Origin: 1162T-S-0a-05 sp050299435
Lineage (GTDB): Bacteria; Pseudomonadota; Gammaproteobacteria; Pseudomonadales; Cellvibrionaceae
NCBI GenBank assembly: GCA_050299435.1
Contig: JBNKVX010000002.1
Coordinates: forward strand, 1 to 64,000
Direction of reading: 5' to 3'
Length of the DNA: 64,000 nucleotides
Position numbers and translations under genes: made by a program. Of the stretch, positions 1 through 8,912 are shown one piece after another. The notes beneath the pieces are model-generated. The model ran no database searches and was not told where the DNA came from. It saw only the letters and a program-made list of their open reading frames with translations. The stretch's first letter is position 1; every line of letters starts with the position of its first letter.

Positions 1-816
1 GTAATCTGCACCCAAACTCAATGAATCACCACCTTGTTCTTTGATATCAGAACTACCAAGCTGTGCTTTCAAGGCCCATTGATTCACTTTATATTGCGCT
101 GATACAAGAAAGCCTGTTTCTGCTCCACTTCCGTCATCATATTCTTCGACTAATCCACCAAACGTGAGGTCGCCCACGGTGTATTGAACGACACCACGAA
201 GGGCATCCGAACCTTCAACTTCCACATCCTGGTCCATCGCAATGGCGAGGTAGAGCGAGTTATCAAACATTGTGTGGCTAACGGAGGCTGAAATACCGTT
301 GTCGATATTCGCATCCTCACTGGAAATGTAGGCGATGTAAACATTAACCGGCAGTGTTTCGGGAGAAACCCAAGCAACAACATTACTAGGGCGATTGTCA
401 TTGACCGTTATCATACTGCCAATATCGCCGCTTAAATCATTGAACAAATCGATCTTGTTTTGTGACTCTTTGAACGGCGAATCAAACTTACCGGCTTTGA
501 CCAAACCAAAGTTACCCTGCAAACCAACAAAAATATTACGTTGCCCAATAGTTTGGCCTTTGGAATCACCGTCATCAGGAGAAGTTTCAAATTCAAATTG
601 GTATACTGCTTTCAGACCACTATCAAGATCTTCTGAACCTTTCACGCCAATACGCGAGGCATTACTTCTGAGTTCCGTATTTGCGTCACTGCCATCGTCA
701 CTTATCTGAAAGGAGACATTAGCCTTGCCGTAAAAATTAATATCAGCACGCGCTCCGATCGACATAAAAAAAATCGCAAGAGCAATCAAAACTCTTGGTA
801 AATAAAATTTGCTCAT
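1..816 (-). CDS. Outer-membrane general porin, PhoB-regulated (C-terminus cut by window edge)
   Basis: The gene reads off the left edge; 272 codons of the N-terminal part are present. It starts with a typical signal peptide (MSKFYLPRVLIALAIFFMSI, processed near GARA-DINFYG), followed by the start of a 16-strand-type porin: alternating strands such as INFYGKANVSFQ, a SRIGVKGSEDL segment and a QFEFET segment, as in the Gram-negative porin_4/OmpC-type family. It should form a passive diffusion channel in the outer membrane. A near-consensus Pho box and a fitting -10 lie directly upstream and phoU lies beyond, so it is probably induced by phosphate starvation, like PhoE or OprP; sequence features place it with general porins rather than OprP itself. 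Anion selectivity is inferred from regulation only. Confidence 0.85.
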   Translation of the reverse strand, partial: MSKFYLPRVLIALAIFFMSIGARADINFYGKANVSFQISDDGSDANTELRSNASRIGVKGSEDLDSGLKAVYQFEFETSPDDGDSKGQTIGQRNIFVGLQGNFGLVKAGKFDSPFKESQNKIDLFNDLSGDIGSMITVNDNRPSNVVAWVSPETLPVNVYIAYISSEDANIDNGISASVSHTMFDNSLYLAIAMDQDVEVEGSDALRGVVQYTVGDLTFGGLVEEYDDGSGAETGFLVSAQYKVNQWALKAQLGSSDIKEQGGDSLSLGADY

Positions 817-907
817 AATGTTTGCCTCCATTTAGCAGCATCTTAAAAATTACTTGTTTTACGACAAATATTAAAAATTTATGTCAGTTTTATTTCTTGA
901 TGGAGAC

Positions 908-939
908 AATATAGGCCATATATGACAGTTATATGACAA
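908..939 (-). promoter_or_regulatory. Pho box and -10 of the porin promoter
   Basis: On the minus strand 939-922 reads TTGTCATATAACTGTCAT, two TGTCA direct repeats 11 bp apart, almost identical to the PhoB consensus CTGTCATAAATCTGTCAT. Eight bases later comes TATATT (913-908), a good -10, so the Pho box replaces the -35 as in E. coli pho promoters. A weaker pair of half-sites with the same 11-bp pitch (TGTCAC and AGTCAC) lies just upstream at about 951-969, suggesting tandem PhoB binding. Confidence 0.85.
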
Positions 940-1002
940 TGTGTTAATTGTGTGACTTCAGCGTGACATTTTTGTTAATTCTCAAACGACCACAACATAA
1001 GT

Positions 1003-1033
1003 AAAAACCCGGAAGTTACACGTCCGGGTTTTT
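1003..1033 (-). terminator. Rho-independent terminator after phoU
   Basis: An 11-bp perfect stem (AAAAACCCGGA at 1003-1013, TCCGGGTTTTT at 1023-1033) with a 9-nt loop. It lies just past the phoU stop and ends in a T run on the minus strand; the symmetry would also let it work in the other direction. It separates the pst-phoU operon from the porin unit. Confidence 0.9.
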
Positions 1034-1060
1034 ATTGAGTATCAAGGTGGGAAATAGAAA

Positions 1061-1780
1061 CTAGCGGTGTTTTTCGATTTGTTTTTCAATTTCGCTGGGA
1101 GAAATGTGGCGTACATCCATACCGTGAACCAAATAAATTACATGTTCTGCGATATTGCGCGCATGGTCGCCAATACGTTCCAACGAACGCAGAGCCCACA
1201 TAATATTCATCACCCGCTTAATTGAACGCGGATCCTCCATCATGTAGGTGATCAACTCACGCAAGGATGAGCGATATTCAATATCAATATCCTTGTCATC
1301 TCGCACAACCTTTATGGCTGCGTAGACATCAAAGCGCGCAAAAGCATCCAATGCAATATTTACGAGTTTTCCAACCTGAGCACCTAAGTGACGTATCTCA
1401 ACATAACCCCTGGGTGACTCACCATCATCGTTCAGAGCCAAAGCCATTTTGGCAATTTTTGCAGCTTCATCACCCATGCGCTCCAGGTCCCTAATCGCTT
1501 TTGTTACCATCAGGACCAAGCGTAAATCAGAGGCCGCAGGCTGACGCCGGGCGAGTATAGTTGTACATTCCTTATCGATTTCAATCTCACGCTTATCCAC
1601 TTCCTTTTCGGTTTTGATGACTTTTTCGGCAAGTTCACCATCGGCAGTTTCTATTGCACGCGTCGCATCAGCCAGCTGGTCTTCAACCAAGCCGCCCATT
1701 TCCAACAATGCGGTACGCAGCTTTTCCAAGTCGGCGTTGTACTGCTGTGAAATATGTTGATCTAGATTCAAGTTATCCAT
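1061..1780 (-). CDS. phoU: PhoU phosphate transport/signalling regulator
   Basis: 239 residues, the usual PhoU length. The sequence contains two PhoU three-helix repeats with the characteristic metal-binding E/DxxxD patterns (IRDLERMGDEAAKIAK near residues 95-110 and LRSLERIGDHARNIAEHV near residues 197-214). PhoU couples the Pst transporter to the PhoR-PhoB two-component system and restrains Pho-regulon expression when phosphate is plentiful. It is the last gene of the pst operon, 14 bp after pstB, and is followed by a strong terminator. PhoB and PhoR are not in this window. Confidence 0.97.
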   Translation of the reverse strand: MDNLNLDQHISQQYNADLEKLRTALLEMGGLVEDQLADATRAIETADGELAEKVIKTEKEVDKREIEIDKECTTILARRQPAASDLRLVLMVTKAIRDLERMGDEAAKIAKMALALNDDGESPRGYVEIRHLGAQVGKLVNIALDAFARFDVYAAIKVVRDDKDIDIEYRSSLRELITYMMEDPRSIKRVMNIMWALRSLERIGDHARNIAEHVIYLVHGMDVRHISPSEIEKQIEKHR

Positions 1781-1794
1781 GACACGTCCTTAAG

Positions 1795-2688
1795 TTAGCC
1801 AAATCGACCTGTGATGTAGGCTTCTGTCAACTCGTGATCCGGGTTGGTGAACACCTTCTGTGTTTCATTGACTTCTATGAGTTTCCCCATATGAAAATAA
1901 GCGGTGCGTTTGCTTACGCGCGCAGCTTGTTGCATCGAATGGGTTACGATACAAATAGTAAAATTCTCGCTGAGTTCTGCTATAAGCTCTTCGATTCGTG
2001 CAGTTGCAATCGGATCCAGGGCTGAACAGGGCTCATCCATCAGTATAACCTCTGGGCTGACGGCAATCGTGCGAGCAATACACAATCTCTGCTGTTGACC
2101 GCCACTCAGTCCGGTTCCCGGTTGATTAAGACGATCTTTCACCTCATCCCATAAGCCCGCTCGGCGCAAGCTGGTTTCCACGACTTCATCCAAGTCAACA
2201 CGACGGGTCACAAGACCGTGAATTTTGGGACCATAAGCAACATTCTCATATATGGTCTTTGGAAAGGGGTTGGGCTTTTGAAATACCATACCCACTCTGG
2301 CACGCAAGGGAACCACGTCCAGTTTGGAGTCATAAATATCCATGCCATCCAGTTCAATCTTGCCTTCAACGCGACAAATATCAATGGTGTCATTCATGCG
2401 ATTCAAACAGCGCAGGAAGGTTGATTTCCCACAACCAGAGGGACCGATCATGGCAATGACTTCATTCTTTCCGATATCCAGATTTACGTCGTAAACAGCT
2501 TGTTTATCTCCGTAAAAAACATTCGCTTCGCGCACAGCAAACTTTGGGTTTTCAACAAGACAGTCACCCACTGTTTCGCTCTTATTCTCGGCAGTTACCT
2601 TATCTAATTCCGCTTCATTCATATTGCTGCGTTCTTTTGTTTGCTCTACTTTCATTTCGACAGTGTCTGCTGCTTCCAGAATTGTCAT
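1795..2688 (-). CDS. pstB: Phosphate ABC transporter ATP-binding protein PstB
   Basis: ATPase that powers phosphate import through PstC/PstA. Walker A GPSGCGKST at residues 82-90, Q-loop MVFQKPNPF, signature LSGGQQQRL at 194-202 and Walker B LMDEP near 217-220 are all intact. I place the start at ATG 2688, 7 nt after an AGGCG Shine-Dalgarno and 28 bp past pstA; an upstream in-frame codon at 2763 would overlap pstA by 47 bp. The result is 297 residues, about 40 more than E. coli PstB; the extra residues are a charged N-terminal tail before the ATPase core. An internal Met (MNEAEL) is an alternative start. Confidence 0.97.
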   Translation of the reverse strand: MTILEAADTVEMKVEQTKERSNMNEAELDKVTAENKSETVGDCLVENPKFAVREANVFYGDKQAVYDVNLDIGKNEVIAMIGPSGCGKSTFLRCLNRMNDTIDICRVEGKIELDGMDIYDSKLDVVPLRARVGMVFQKPNPFPKTIYENVAYGPKIHGLVTRRVDLDEVVETSLRRAGLWDEVKDRLNQPGTGLSGGQQQRLCIARTIAVSPEVILMDEPCSALDPIATARIEELIAELSENFTICIVTHSMQQAARVSKRTAYFHMGKLIEVNETQKVFTNPDHELTEAYITGRFG

Positions 2689-2716
2689 TGTAATTCGCCT
2701 CGCATTATATGTTGGC

Positions 2717-4174
2717 TTACCAACGCCTCTCCAGTCGCTTACGTAAATAAATGGCCAATCCATTCATCAAGACAAGGAAGGCCAATAGCACCATGATGGC
2801 CGCCGAAGTGCGCTCTACAAACGCGCGTTCGGGGCTGTCTGCCCATAAATAAATTTGTACTGGCAGCACAGTTGCCGCATCGTTCCAACTGGATGGAATT
2901 TCCGCAATAAACGCAACCATGCCAATCATCAATAAGGGTGCAGTTTCACCGAGCGCCCGTGCCATACCAATTATTGCGCCGGTTAACATACCCGGCATGG
3001 CAAGGGGTAATACATGGTGCAAGATGGTTTGCATGCGCGACGCACCCATACCCAGGGCAGCTTCTCGTATGGACGGTGGAACAGAGGTTATGGCCGCTCG
3101 GCTACTGATAATAATTGTCGGCAAAGTCATCAGCGTCAGCACCATACCACCCACCAGCGGAACAGAGCGCGTCATACCAAATAAATTCAGAAATATCGCC
3201 AAACCCAAGAGACCAAAGATGACTGAGGGCACTGCTGCAAGATTATTGATATTCACCTCAATAAAATCGGTGAAACGATTTTTCTTAGCATATTCCTCAA
3301 GATAAACCGCTGCGGCGACGCCCACTGGAAAAGACAACAATAAAGTGACCATCAAAGTAAAAAATGTTCCCAGCATCGCGCCAAGTATGCCGGCTTGCTC
3401 AGGCTCGGAAGAATCACCCGAGGTAAAAAAATTCGTGTTAAACCGCGTTTCTATCTCACCTTTTTCCAATAAACTTTCAATCCAGGCCACCTGGTTTTCT
3501 TTGAGTCTGCCAATAAATGGTTCGGCGTCTCCCAGGCTTTTAACATAGGTGTCGAGGTCATCATCAGCGAGTAAAGTGAGGCTTTTTTCAGTGCCTAGAA
3601 TATGCCAATTCTTGTCGAGCATATCTCGCAAATAATAGCTTGCACCAACCGAGATCAGCGAATACAACGCGCGTTTATCGCCGCGTGAAGTAACATCAGG
3701 AAAGCGTTCTCGCAATGAATTACGAATAACACCGGTATAATTTGCACTTGCAAGTTGCTGATTGCGCTGATTTAAAATCTCGGTAATATCCTGCCCAAAT
3801 TCTGCTTCAATATTTTTTATTTCGTCAGAATAAAATTGCAAAGAAGGAAGAATTATTGCTTCGTCTTTAAGATCTTCTTTTAACTCTCTACCCCAGTGTT
3901 CTTTTTCGTAAGCGGTTTGCACTTGCTCGTACACTTCAAACACACGCGGATTCACATCCAGTGTATCTGAATCAAAAATAATATTCAGATTCACATAATT
4001 TTGTTGCAAGGCGCCAATGCCTGCCGAAAATATTTTTGTGAATAAAAGCAGCAATGCAAGCAGACCAATAACAATTGAAACTATTCCGTAGAGACGAAAT
4101 CGCTTTTCTGCGCGGTAACGTTTTTTTAAACTCCGCTGAACTTGCTCAGCGGCTGAAAATTTATCTTTACTCAT
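2717..4174 (-). CDS. pstA: Phosphate ABC transporter permease PstA (long form)
   Basis: Inner-membrane permease of the Pst system. The EAA loop (REAALGMGASRMQTILHH) that docks on PstB lies in the C-terminal half among about five membrane helices. At about 485 residues it is roughly 190 longer than E. coli PstA: one N-terminal helix (about 27-48) is followed by a hydrophilic stretch of about 200 residues, predicted periplasmic, before the permease core. Long PstA proteins occur in Pseudomonas. The ATG at 4174 overlaps the pstC stop (ATGAGTAA), implying translational coupling; a GTG at 4183 is also possible. Confidence 0.95.
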   Translation of the reverse strand: MSKDKFSAAEQVQRSLKKRYRAEKRFRLYGIVSIVIGLLALLLLFTKIFSAGIGALQQNYVNLNIIFDSDTLDVNPRVFEVYEQVQTAYEKEHWGRELKEDLKDEAIILPSLQFYSDEIKNIEAEFGQDITEILNQRNQQLASANYTGVIRNSLRERFPDVTSRGDKRALYSLISVGASYYLRDMLDKNWHILGTEKSLTLLADDDLDTYVKSLGDAEPFIGRLKENQVAWIESLLEKGEIETRFNTNFFTSGDSSEPEQAGILGAMLGTFFTLMVTLLLSFPVGVAAAVYLEEYAKKNRFTDFIEVNINNLAAVPSVIFGLLGLAIFLNLFGMTRSVPLVGGMVLTLMTLPTIIISSRAAITSVPPSIREAALGMGASRMQTILHHVLPLAMPGMLTGAIIGMARALGETAPLLMIGMVAFIAEIPSSWNDAATVLPVQIYLWADSPERAFVERTSAAIMVLLAFLVLMNGLAIYLRKRLERRW

Positions 4175-5564
4175 ATTGTTCACGGTATTTCTTCACGACG
4201 TGCAAGGCAATGTAGTTGAGTGCAAGCGTAACGATAAAAAGCATTAATCCCAATGCGAAAGCGGCCAGGGTTTTCGGGCTATCAAATTCCTGGTCGCCGG
4301 TTAACAAAGTAACAATTTGCACTGTTACTGTGGTGACAGAATCCAAGGGGTTTGCGGTTAGGTTCGCTGCTAAGCCTGCTGCCATAACCACTATCATGGT
4401 TTCGCCAATTGCTCGTGAAACTGCCAGCAAAAAACCACCCACAATACCAGGCAGGGCAGCGGGAATCACAACTTGTTTTACCACTTCAGATTTGGTCGCT
4501 CCCAAGGCAAGCGCACCATCACGCAGTGATTGGGGAACAGCATTGATCACATCGTCAGAAAGTGACGATACAAAAGGAACGATCATAACGCCCATAATTA
4601 GACCAACAGCCAGCGCACTTTCCGAAGTGACATTCATGTATTCGCCCAAGCCAGCCGCCAGTGCCAAATCCCTGATCATGGGAGCGACTGTTAATGCTGC
4701 GAAGAAGCCATAAACAACAGTGGGAATCCCGGCCAATATTTCTAACAGTGGTTTAACAATATTGCGCACTCTTGCTGGTGCATAATCCGCTAGATAAATG
4801 GCGGACATAAGGCCGACGGGCACTGCAATTAACATAGAAATAAAAGCAATTAACAGCGTGCCTGCAAACAAGGGGATGGCACCGAAACTGCTGGAACCCA
4901 TAACCTGATCCGCCCGCATGGCATTTTGCGGACTCCACTCCAAACCAAATAAAAATTCAGTGATAGGAACAGATTTAAAAAATTTAATAGATTCCAACAA
5001 CACAGAAAGCACAATGCCCAGAGTCGTTAAAATCGCAATAAGTGAACATAACAACAAGGCTGCTTTAAACCAGTTCTCAACATATAAACGGGCTTTCATT
5101 TGTGGATTAATACGGAAATAACCCACAGCTCCTGCAACCAACATCAGCATGAAAATTACTGAAGTCAGGAGGTTTTGACTCATCTTGTTAAGGTGCTGAA
5201 TTTCCTCTGCGGCCGCAGCCATATAGACTGGCGGTTCGCCAACATATTGGCTGTCAATCAACAGACGAATTTTATTGAGGGCCAAGCCAATCTCGGTGCT
5301 TCCCCCCGCACGGATTTCTTCCGGGAGATGCTGAACAACGATTGACTGAATGATGGCATCATCAAAGCCATACCATAAACCCAACAATATCAAGGCCGGG
5401 ATGGCAGCCCAGAGCACTGTGATCATGCCGTAGTAAAAGGGCAGGGAGTTTAGATAACGCGTTCCCCCCACATTGCTCGCCTGCGCGAGAGACCGTCCTC
5501 GACCCAGCACGTAGGTCGCTGCAAGAACAATCCCCATAAAAACTAATAGCAATGTGCTACTCAT
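4167..5564 (-). CDS. pstC: Phosphate ABC transporter permease PstC (long form)
   Basis: Second Pst permease subunit, 465 residues against about 320 in E. coli. The EAA-type motif RDGALALGATKSEVVKQ is in the C-terminal half. The extra length is an N-terminal helical segment (two hydrophobic helices around residues 1-20 and 40-65), a polar stretch, and another helix near 130-150, before the core. The start is preceded by AGGA (TTTTAGGATTTATT then ATG). It overlaps pstA by 8 bp and lies 160 bp after pstS, with a stem-loop in the gap. Confidence 0.95.
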   Translation of the reverse strand: MSSTLLLVFMGIVLAATYVLGRGRSLAQASNVGGTRYLNSLPFYYGMITVLWAAIPALILLGLWYGFDDAIIQSIVVQHLPEEIRAGGSTEIGLALNKIRLLIDSQYVGEPPVYMAAAAEEIQHLNKMSQNLLTSVIFMLMLVAGAVGYFRINPQMKARLYVENWFKAALLLCSLIAILTTLGIVLSVLLESIKFFKSVPITEFLFGLEWSPQNAMRADQVMGSSSFGAIPLFAGTLLIAFISMLIAVPVGLMSAIYLADYAPARVRNIVKPLLEILAGIPTVVYGFFAALTVAPMIRDLALAAGLGEYMNVTSESALAVGLIMGVMIVPFVSSLSDDVINAVPQSLRDGALALGATKSEVVKQVVIPAALPGIVGGFLLAVSRAIGETMIVVMAAGLAANLTANPLDSVTTVTVQIVTLLTGDQEFDSPKTLAAFALGLMLFIVTLALNYIALHVVKKYREQYE

Positions 5565-5624
5565 AATAAATCCTAAAATACCGCTTTATTTTCCAGTGTT
5601 TTGTTTGTTATTCCTGGTTAATAA

Positions 5625-5654
5625 CGAAACAAAAGCCCGGGCGCCTGCCGAGCT
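5625..5654 (-). terminator. Attenuating stem-loop between pstS and pstC
   Basis: In the minus-strand RNA, AGCUCGG (5654-5648) pairs with CCGGGCU (5640-5634), with one G-U pair and a 7-nt loop, followed by UUUUGUUUCGUU. This is a moderate rho-independent terminator within an otherwise co-oriented operon. Such a site would give excess PstS over the membrane subunits; the function is inferred from position. Confidence 0.6.
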
Positions 5655-5724
5655 TTCAGATTCGATAGCAAAGGGCGCTTATTCTAACTGAAAACACGCC
5701 CGATCAGATATTAATCAGCGAAGA

Positions 5725-6765
5725 TTAAAGCTCGGTTAAAATTTCAAGCTTTTTAACTCTTGCGGCAATTTTTTCACGCTGTTCTTCAGCGAGCGGAATC
5801 ATACCCTTATCCGTCAGGTAACCTTCGTCCCCCCATGCGCGCTCACTGGTGAATTCAGCGAGATATTCTTTGATACCAGGAATCACACCAATATGCGCTT
5901 TTTTAACGTAGAAATATAAGGGGCGTGATACCGGGTAATCGCCGTCTGCAATCGAATCAAATGTGGGTTCATGACCGTCTACCAAGGTGGGTTGGACTTT
6001 ATCTGAGTTTTGATCAAGGAAGCTGAATCCAAATATTCCTAGCGCGTCAGGGTCTGCACTCAATTTTTGAACAATCAGATTGTCGTTCTCGCCCGCTTCA
6101 ACGAAGGCTCCGTCTTCTCGAAGAATATGACAAATTTCCTTGTAGCGGTTTTTGTCTGAATCTTTCAGAGCCTTGATCCATGGAAAGGCCTTACAACCCC
6201 CTTCCATTGCCAGCTCAACAAAAGCATCGCGAGTTCCTGAGCTTGGAGGAGGCCCTAAAACACGAATTTTGGTGTTAGGAAGCGATTTGTCTATATCAGA
6301 CCAAGTGACATTGGGATTGTCGATTAAGGCTTTACTACCATCTGGATTCGGCACTTTCTTGGCTAAAGCAAGGAATATCTGCTTGCGGCTCAAAGTAAGC
6401 TGTTTTGCTTCTTTGGAATTCGCCAAAACAATTCCGTCGTAACCGATTAAAACTTCAATAATTTCAGTTACTCCATTGGCTTTACACTGATCAAATTCAC
6501 TTTGTTTGATACGTCGAGAAGCATTTGAAATATCGGGTGTTGCCACCTCTGTGCCCTTACAGAATTCTTTAAACCCGCCACCCGTTCCAGTTGATTCTAC
6601 TGTGGGGGTTTTGTAGCTTGTCGACTTGCCATAGCGCTCTGCCACGACTTTAGAAAAGGGAAATACGGTAGATGACCCAACGATGCTGATGGAATCTTTC
6701 GCTGCGTAGGCATTGCCGCACAGAAAAGAGGCTGTCGTCAGCGCCAGTAGAATGAATTGTTTCAC
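5725..6765 (-). CDS. pstS: Phosphate-binding periplasmic protein PstS
   Basis: Periplasmic high-affinity phosphate receptor feeding PstCAB. The start is GTG at 6765, 5 nt after a GGAGG Shine-Dalgarno; this gives a clean signal peptide, MKQFILLALTTASFLCGNAYA, then KDSISIVGSSTVFPFS, the conserved phosphate-binding start of the PstS fold. Further phosphate-site residues are in STGTGGG and SSGTRDAFVE. 346 residues. First gene of the pst operon, led by a Pho box, and divergent from the TRAP genes. Confidence 0.96.
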   Translation of the reverse strand: MKQFILLALTTASFLCGNAYAAKDSISIVGSSTVFPFSKVVAERYGKSTSYKTPTVESTGTGGGFKEFCKGTEVATPDISNASRRIKQSEFDQCKANGVTEIIEVLIGYDGIVLANSKEAKQLTLSRKQIFLALAKKVPNPDGSKALIDNPNVTWSDIDKSLPNTKIRVLGPPPSSGTRDAFVELAMEGGCKAFPWIKALKDSDKNRYKEICHILREDGAFVEAGENDNLIVQKLSADPDALGIFGFSFLDQNSDKVQPTLVDGHEPTFDSIADGDYPVSRPLYFYVKKAHIGVIPGIKEYLAEFTSERAWGDEGYLTDKGMIPLAEEQREKIAARVKKLEILTEL

Positions 6766-6810
6766 ATTGACCTCCAAATGTTATTGGTCGCCTTTCGGCT
6801 CTGCTAAGGC

Positions 6811-6844
6811 ATCTTAAGTTTGCTTTGTGACAGAAATGTTACAG
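6811..6844 (-). promoter_or_regulatory. Pho box and -10 of the pst operon
   Basis: Minus strand 6844-6827 reads CTGTAACATTTCTGTCAC, matching the PhoB box (two repeats, 11-bp pitch; first repeat TGTAA instead of TGTCA). Ten bases later is TAAGAT (6816-6811), a plausible -10. This is the expected architecture of a PhoB-activated promoter 46-80 bp upstream of pstS. Confidence 0.85.
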
Positions 6845-6911
6845 ATTTAATAAAATTGTAATAATTTTCGTTTTGTCGAGAGATAAGGGCTTGAAATGGA
6901 ATTGGTTTATA

Positions 6912-7505
6912 ATGCCCCAAAATAATTACAACGATCTTTTTGATTCCATGAGCCCCGCTGCAAAATCACCCCTTTTTGCCCAATTTCTTTCAAAAGCGAG
7001 TGTCGCCCTGGCGCAAATCAATCGCGTTATTGGCATGATCACCAGCATTCTACTGGTTTTTATGGTGCTGGCACAAAGCGGTATTATTGTATTCAGAAGT
7101 GCATTCAGTCTCGGTAATTTAGCGGCCCAGGACACGGTACTCTACATGCATGCTGCCTTAATCATGGGCTGTCTCGCTTGGACATGGCAGCTAGAGGGCC
7201 ACGTTCGTGTTGATGTCTTTTACTACCGGTTTTCAGCGCTTACCCGTAACTGGATCAATTGTCTGGGTAATCTGATTTTTCTCCTGCCCTTTGCGGCCTT
7301 TATTACCTTAAGTAGCTGGGATTATGCGCTGGACAGTTGGCATAACCGCGAAGCCTCTGGGGATGCAGGAGGCTTAGATCGAATTTATTGGCTGAAAACG
7401 CTGATCCCTTTAGCAGGTATTTTATTATTTATTCAAGGTGTCAGTGACACTCTGAACAAACTACTGCGAATCACCTACACGGAAGCAGAAGAGACACAAG
7501 GATGA
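6912..7505 (+). CDS. TRAP transporter small permease (DctQ family)
   Basis: Small membrane subunit of a tripartite ATP-independent periplasmic transporter. About four hydrophobic helices are visible (ITSILLVFMVLAQSGIIVF, LYMHAALIMGCLAWTW, LGNLIFLLPFAAFITL, LIPLAGILLFIQGV), plus the family segment GHVRVDVFYYRFS. The start is uncertain: ATG 6912 has no clear Shine-Dalgarno, TTG 6874 lies further upstream, and ATG 6948 is possible. TATAAT at 6908-6913 overlaps the chosen start, which would favour 6948 if it is a -10. The stop overlaps the next gene (ATGA), so the two subunits are co-translated. Confidence 0.9.
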   Translation: MPQNNYNDLFDSMSPAAKSPLFAQFLSKASVALAQINRVIGMITSILLVFMVLAQSGIIVFRSAFSLGNLAAQDTVLYMHAALIMGCLAWTWQLEGHVRVDVFYYRFSALTRNWINCLGNLIFLLPFAAFITLSSWDYALDSWHNREASGDAGGLDRIYWLKTLIPLAGILLFIQGVSDTLNKLLRITYTEAEETQG

Positions 7506-8869
7506 TTGAGTTTCTTCCCTTCCTGATGTTTATCCTTGCCTGCGCGGTATTGATGCTCGGCTACCCAGTAGCCTTCACCCTGGCTGGTTTGGCTTTGTTG
7601 TTTGCCGGAATTGGCGTTTTACTGGGTGTCTTTGATTCAGAGTTTCTAACGCTATACAGCAGTCGTGTGTACGGCGTGATCACTAATCGCACACTTATCG
7701 CTGTTCCGCTTTTCATATATATGGGCGTGATGCTGGAAAAGAGTCGCATCGCCGAGGAAATGCTGGAAAGCATGGCGCGAGCATTTGGTCGCGCACCTGC
7801 AGGTCTGGGAATCTCCGTGGTACTGGTAGGCACGTTGATGGCTGCCAGCACTGGCATTGTCGGCGCAACCGTGGTCACTATGGGGCTGATGTCTCTGCCA
7901 ACAATGCTTAGAAAAAATTACGATCAGGGGCTCGCCGCTGGCACCATATGTGCGACGGGTACGCTAGGACAAATAATTCCACCATCCATTGCCCTGGTGC
8001 TATTGGGAGATATTCTTTCTTCCGCCTGGCAACAGGCGCAACTCAATCTTGGTATCTACAACGCCAAACCTGTCTCGGTCGGTGATTTATTTATGGGAGC
8101 TATCGGGCCTGGCCTGCTGCTGGTGTTGCTCTATATTTTGTATCTTTTATTCACAGGTTTAAGCCAGCCGGAAAAGGCGCCCGCTGTTAAAGAAGAGCAG
8201 GAAATCGCTTTTATTGACGTTTTGAAAAGTATCGCTCCACCCATCTTACTTATGGTGCTGGTTCTGGGATCAATAGTTAGCGGCCAAGCAACGCCCACTG
8301 AAGCCTCTGCCATTGGCGCTTTAGCCGCCTCCCTTCTCGCTCTTATCAAGAAACAATTAAACAAACAAAAATTGTTTGAGGTTTTACTCTCCAGCGCCAA
8401 AGTCACTGCCATGGTGTTCGCCATATTGCTCGGCGCATCGCTATTTTCACAAGTCTTCGTCGGCTTCGGCGGTGATACACTGATCGCCGATTTCTTTCAC
8501 ACGCTTCCAGGCGGCGCCTTTACCGCGATGCTTGTTGTAATGTTAGTTATTTTCCTGCTTGGCTTTATTCTGGATTTTATTGAAATTACCTTTGTCGTTG
8601 TGCCGCTCGTTGGGCCCGCACTCTTAATGATGGGCCTGGATCCAATTTGGCTCGGTATTATGATTGCAATTAACCTACAAACTTCATTTTTAACACCCCC
8701 TTTTGGGTTCGCATTATTTTATTTGCGCGGTGTCGCACCTTCAGAGGTTAGTACATCAGAAATTTACCGTGGCGTGGTACCCTTTATTGTGCTCCAATTG
8801 TTGGTGTTGTTGGCCTTAGCGCTGTGGCCGGAGCTAGCCACCTGGTTACCTCAAAGCTTACAAAAGTAG
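7502..8869 (+). CDS. TRAP transporter large permease (DctM family)
   Basis: 455-residue, about 12-helix ion-coupled permease that moves an organic acid delivered by a DctP-type binding protein. Family motifs include the AASTGIVGATVVTMGL segment and IIPPSIALVLLGD (residues about 155-170), repeated in the second half as LDFIEITFVVVPLVGP and NLQTSFLTPPFGFALFYLRG. It overlaps the DctQ gene by 4 bp. No DctP gene adjoins; the nearest lies 6.6 kb away on the opposite strand. Substrate cannot be read from the permease. Confidence 0.95.
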   Translation: MIEFLPFLMFILACAVLMLGYPVAFTLAGLALLFAGIGVLLGVFDSEFLTLYSSRVYGVITNRTLIAVPLFIYMGVMLEKSRIAEEMLESMARAFGRAPAGLGISVVLVGTLMAASTGIVGATVVTMGLMSLPTMLRKNYDQGLAAGTICATGTLGQIIPPSIALVLLGDILSSAWQQAQLNLGIYNAKPVSVGDLFMGAIGPGLLLVLLYILYLLFTGLSQPEKAPAVKEEQEIAFIDVLKSIAPPILLMVLVLGSIVSGQATPTEASAIGALAASLLALIKKQLNKQKLFEVLLSSAKVTAMVFAILLGASLFSQVFVGFGGDTLIADFFHTLPGGAFTAMLVVMLVIFLLGFILDFIEITFVVVPLVGPALLMMGLDPIWLGIMIAINLQTSFLTPPFGFALFYLRGVAPSEVSTSEIYRGVVPFIVLQLLVLLALALWPELATWLPQSLQK

Positions 8870-8912
8870 CCGCGTCACCCATTGTTTTATTTTCATTTTA
8901 AAAGGGAAATTT

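Noticed and set aside
4216..4713. Long open frame on the plus strand opposite pstC (and many similar antisense frames)
   Set aside because: Exact shadow of a conserved gene; sequence lacks any domain, explained by codon bias of the real strand.
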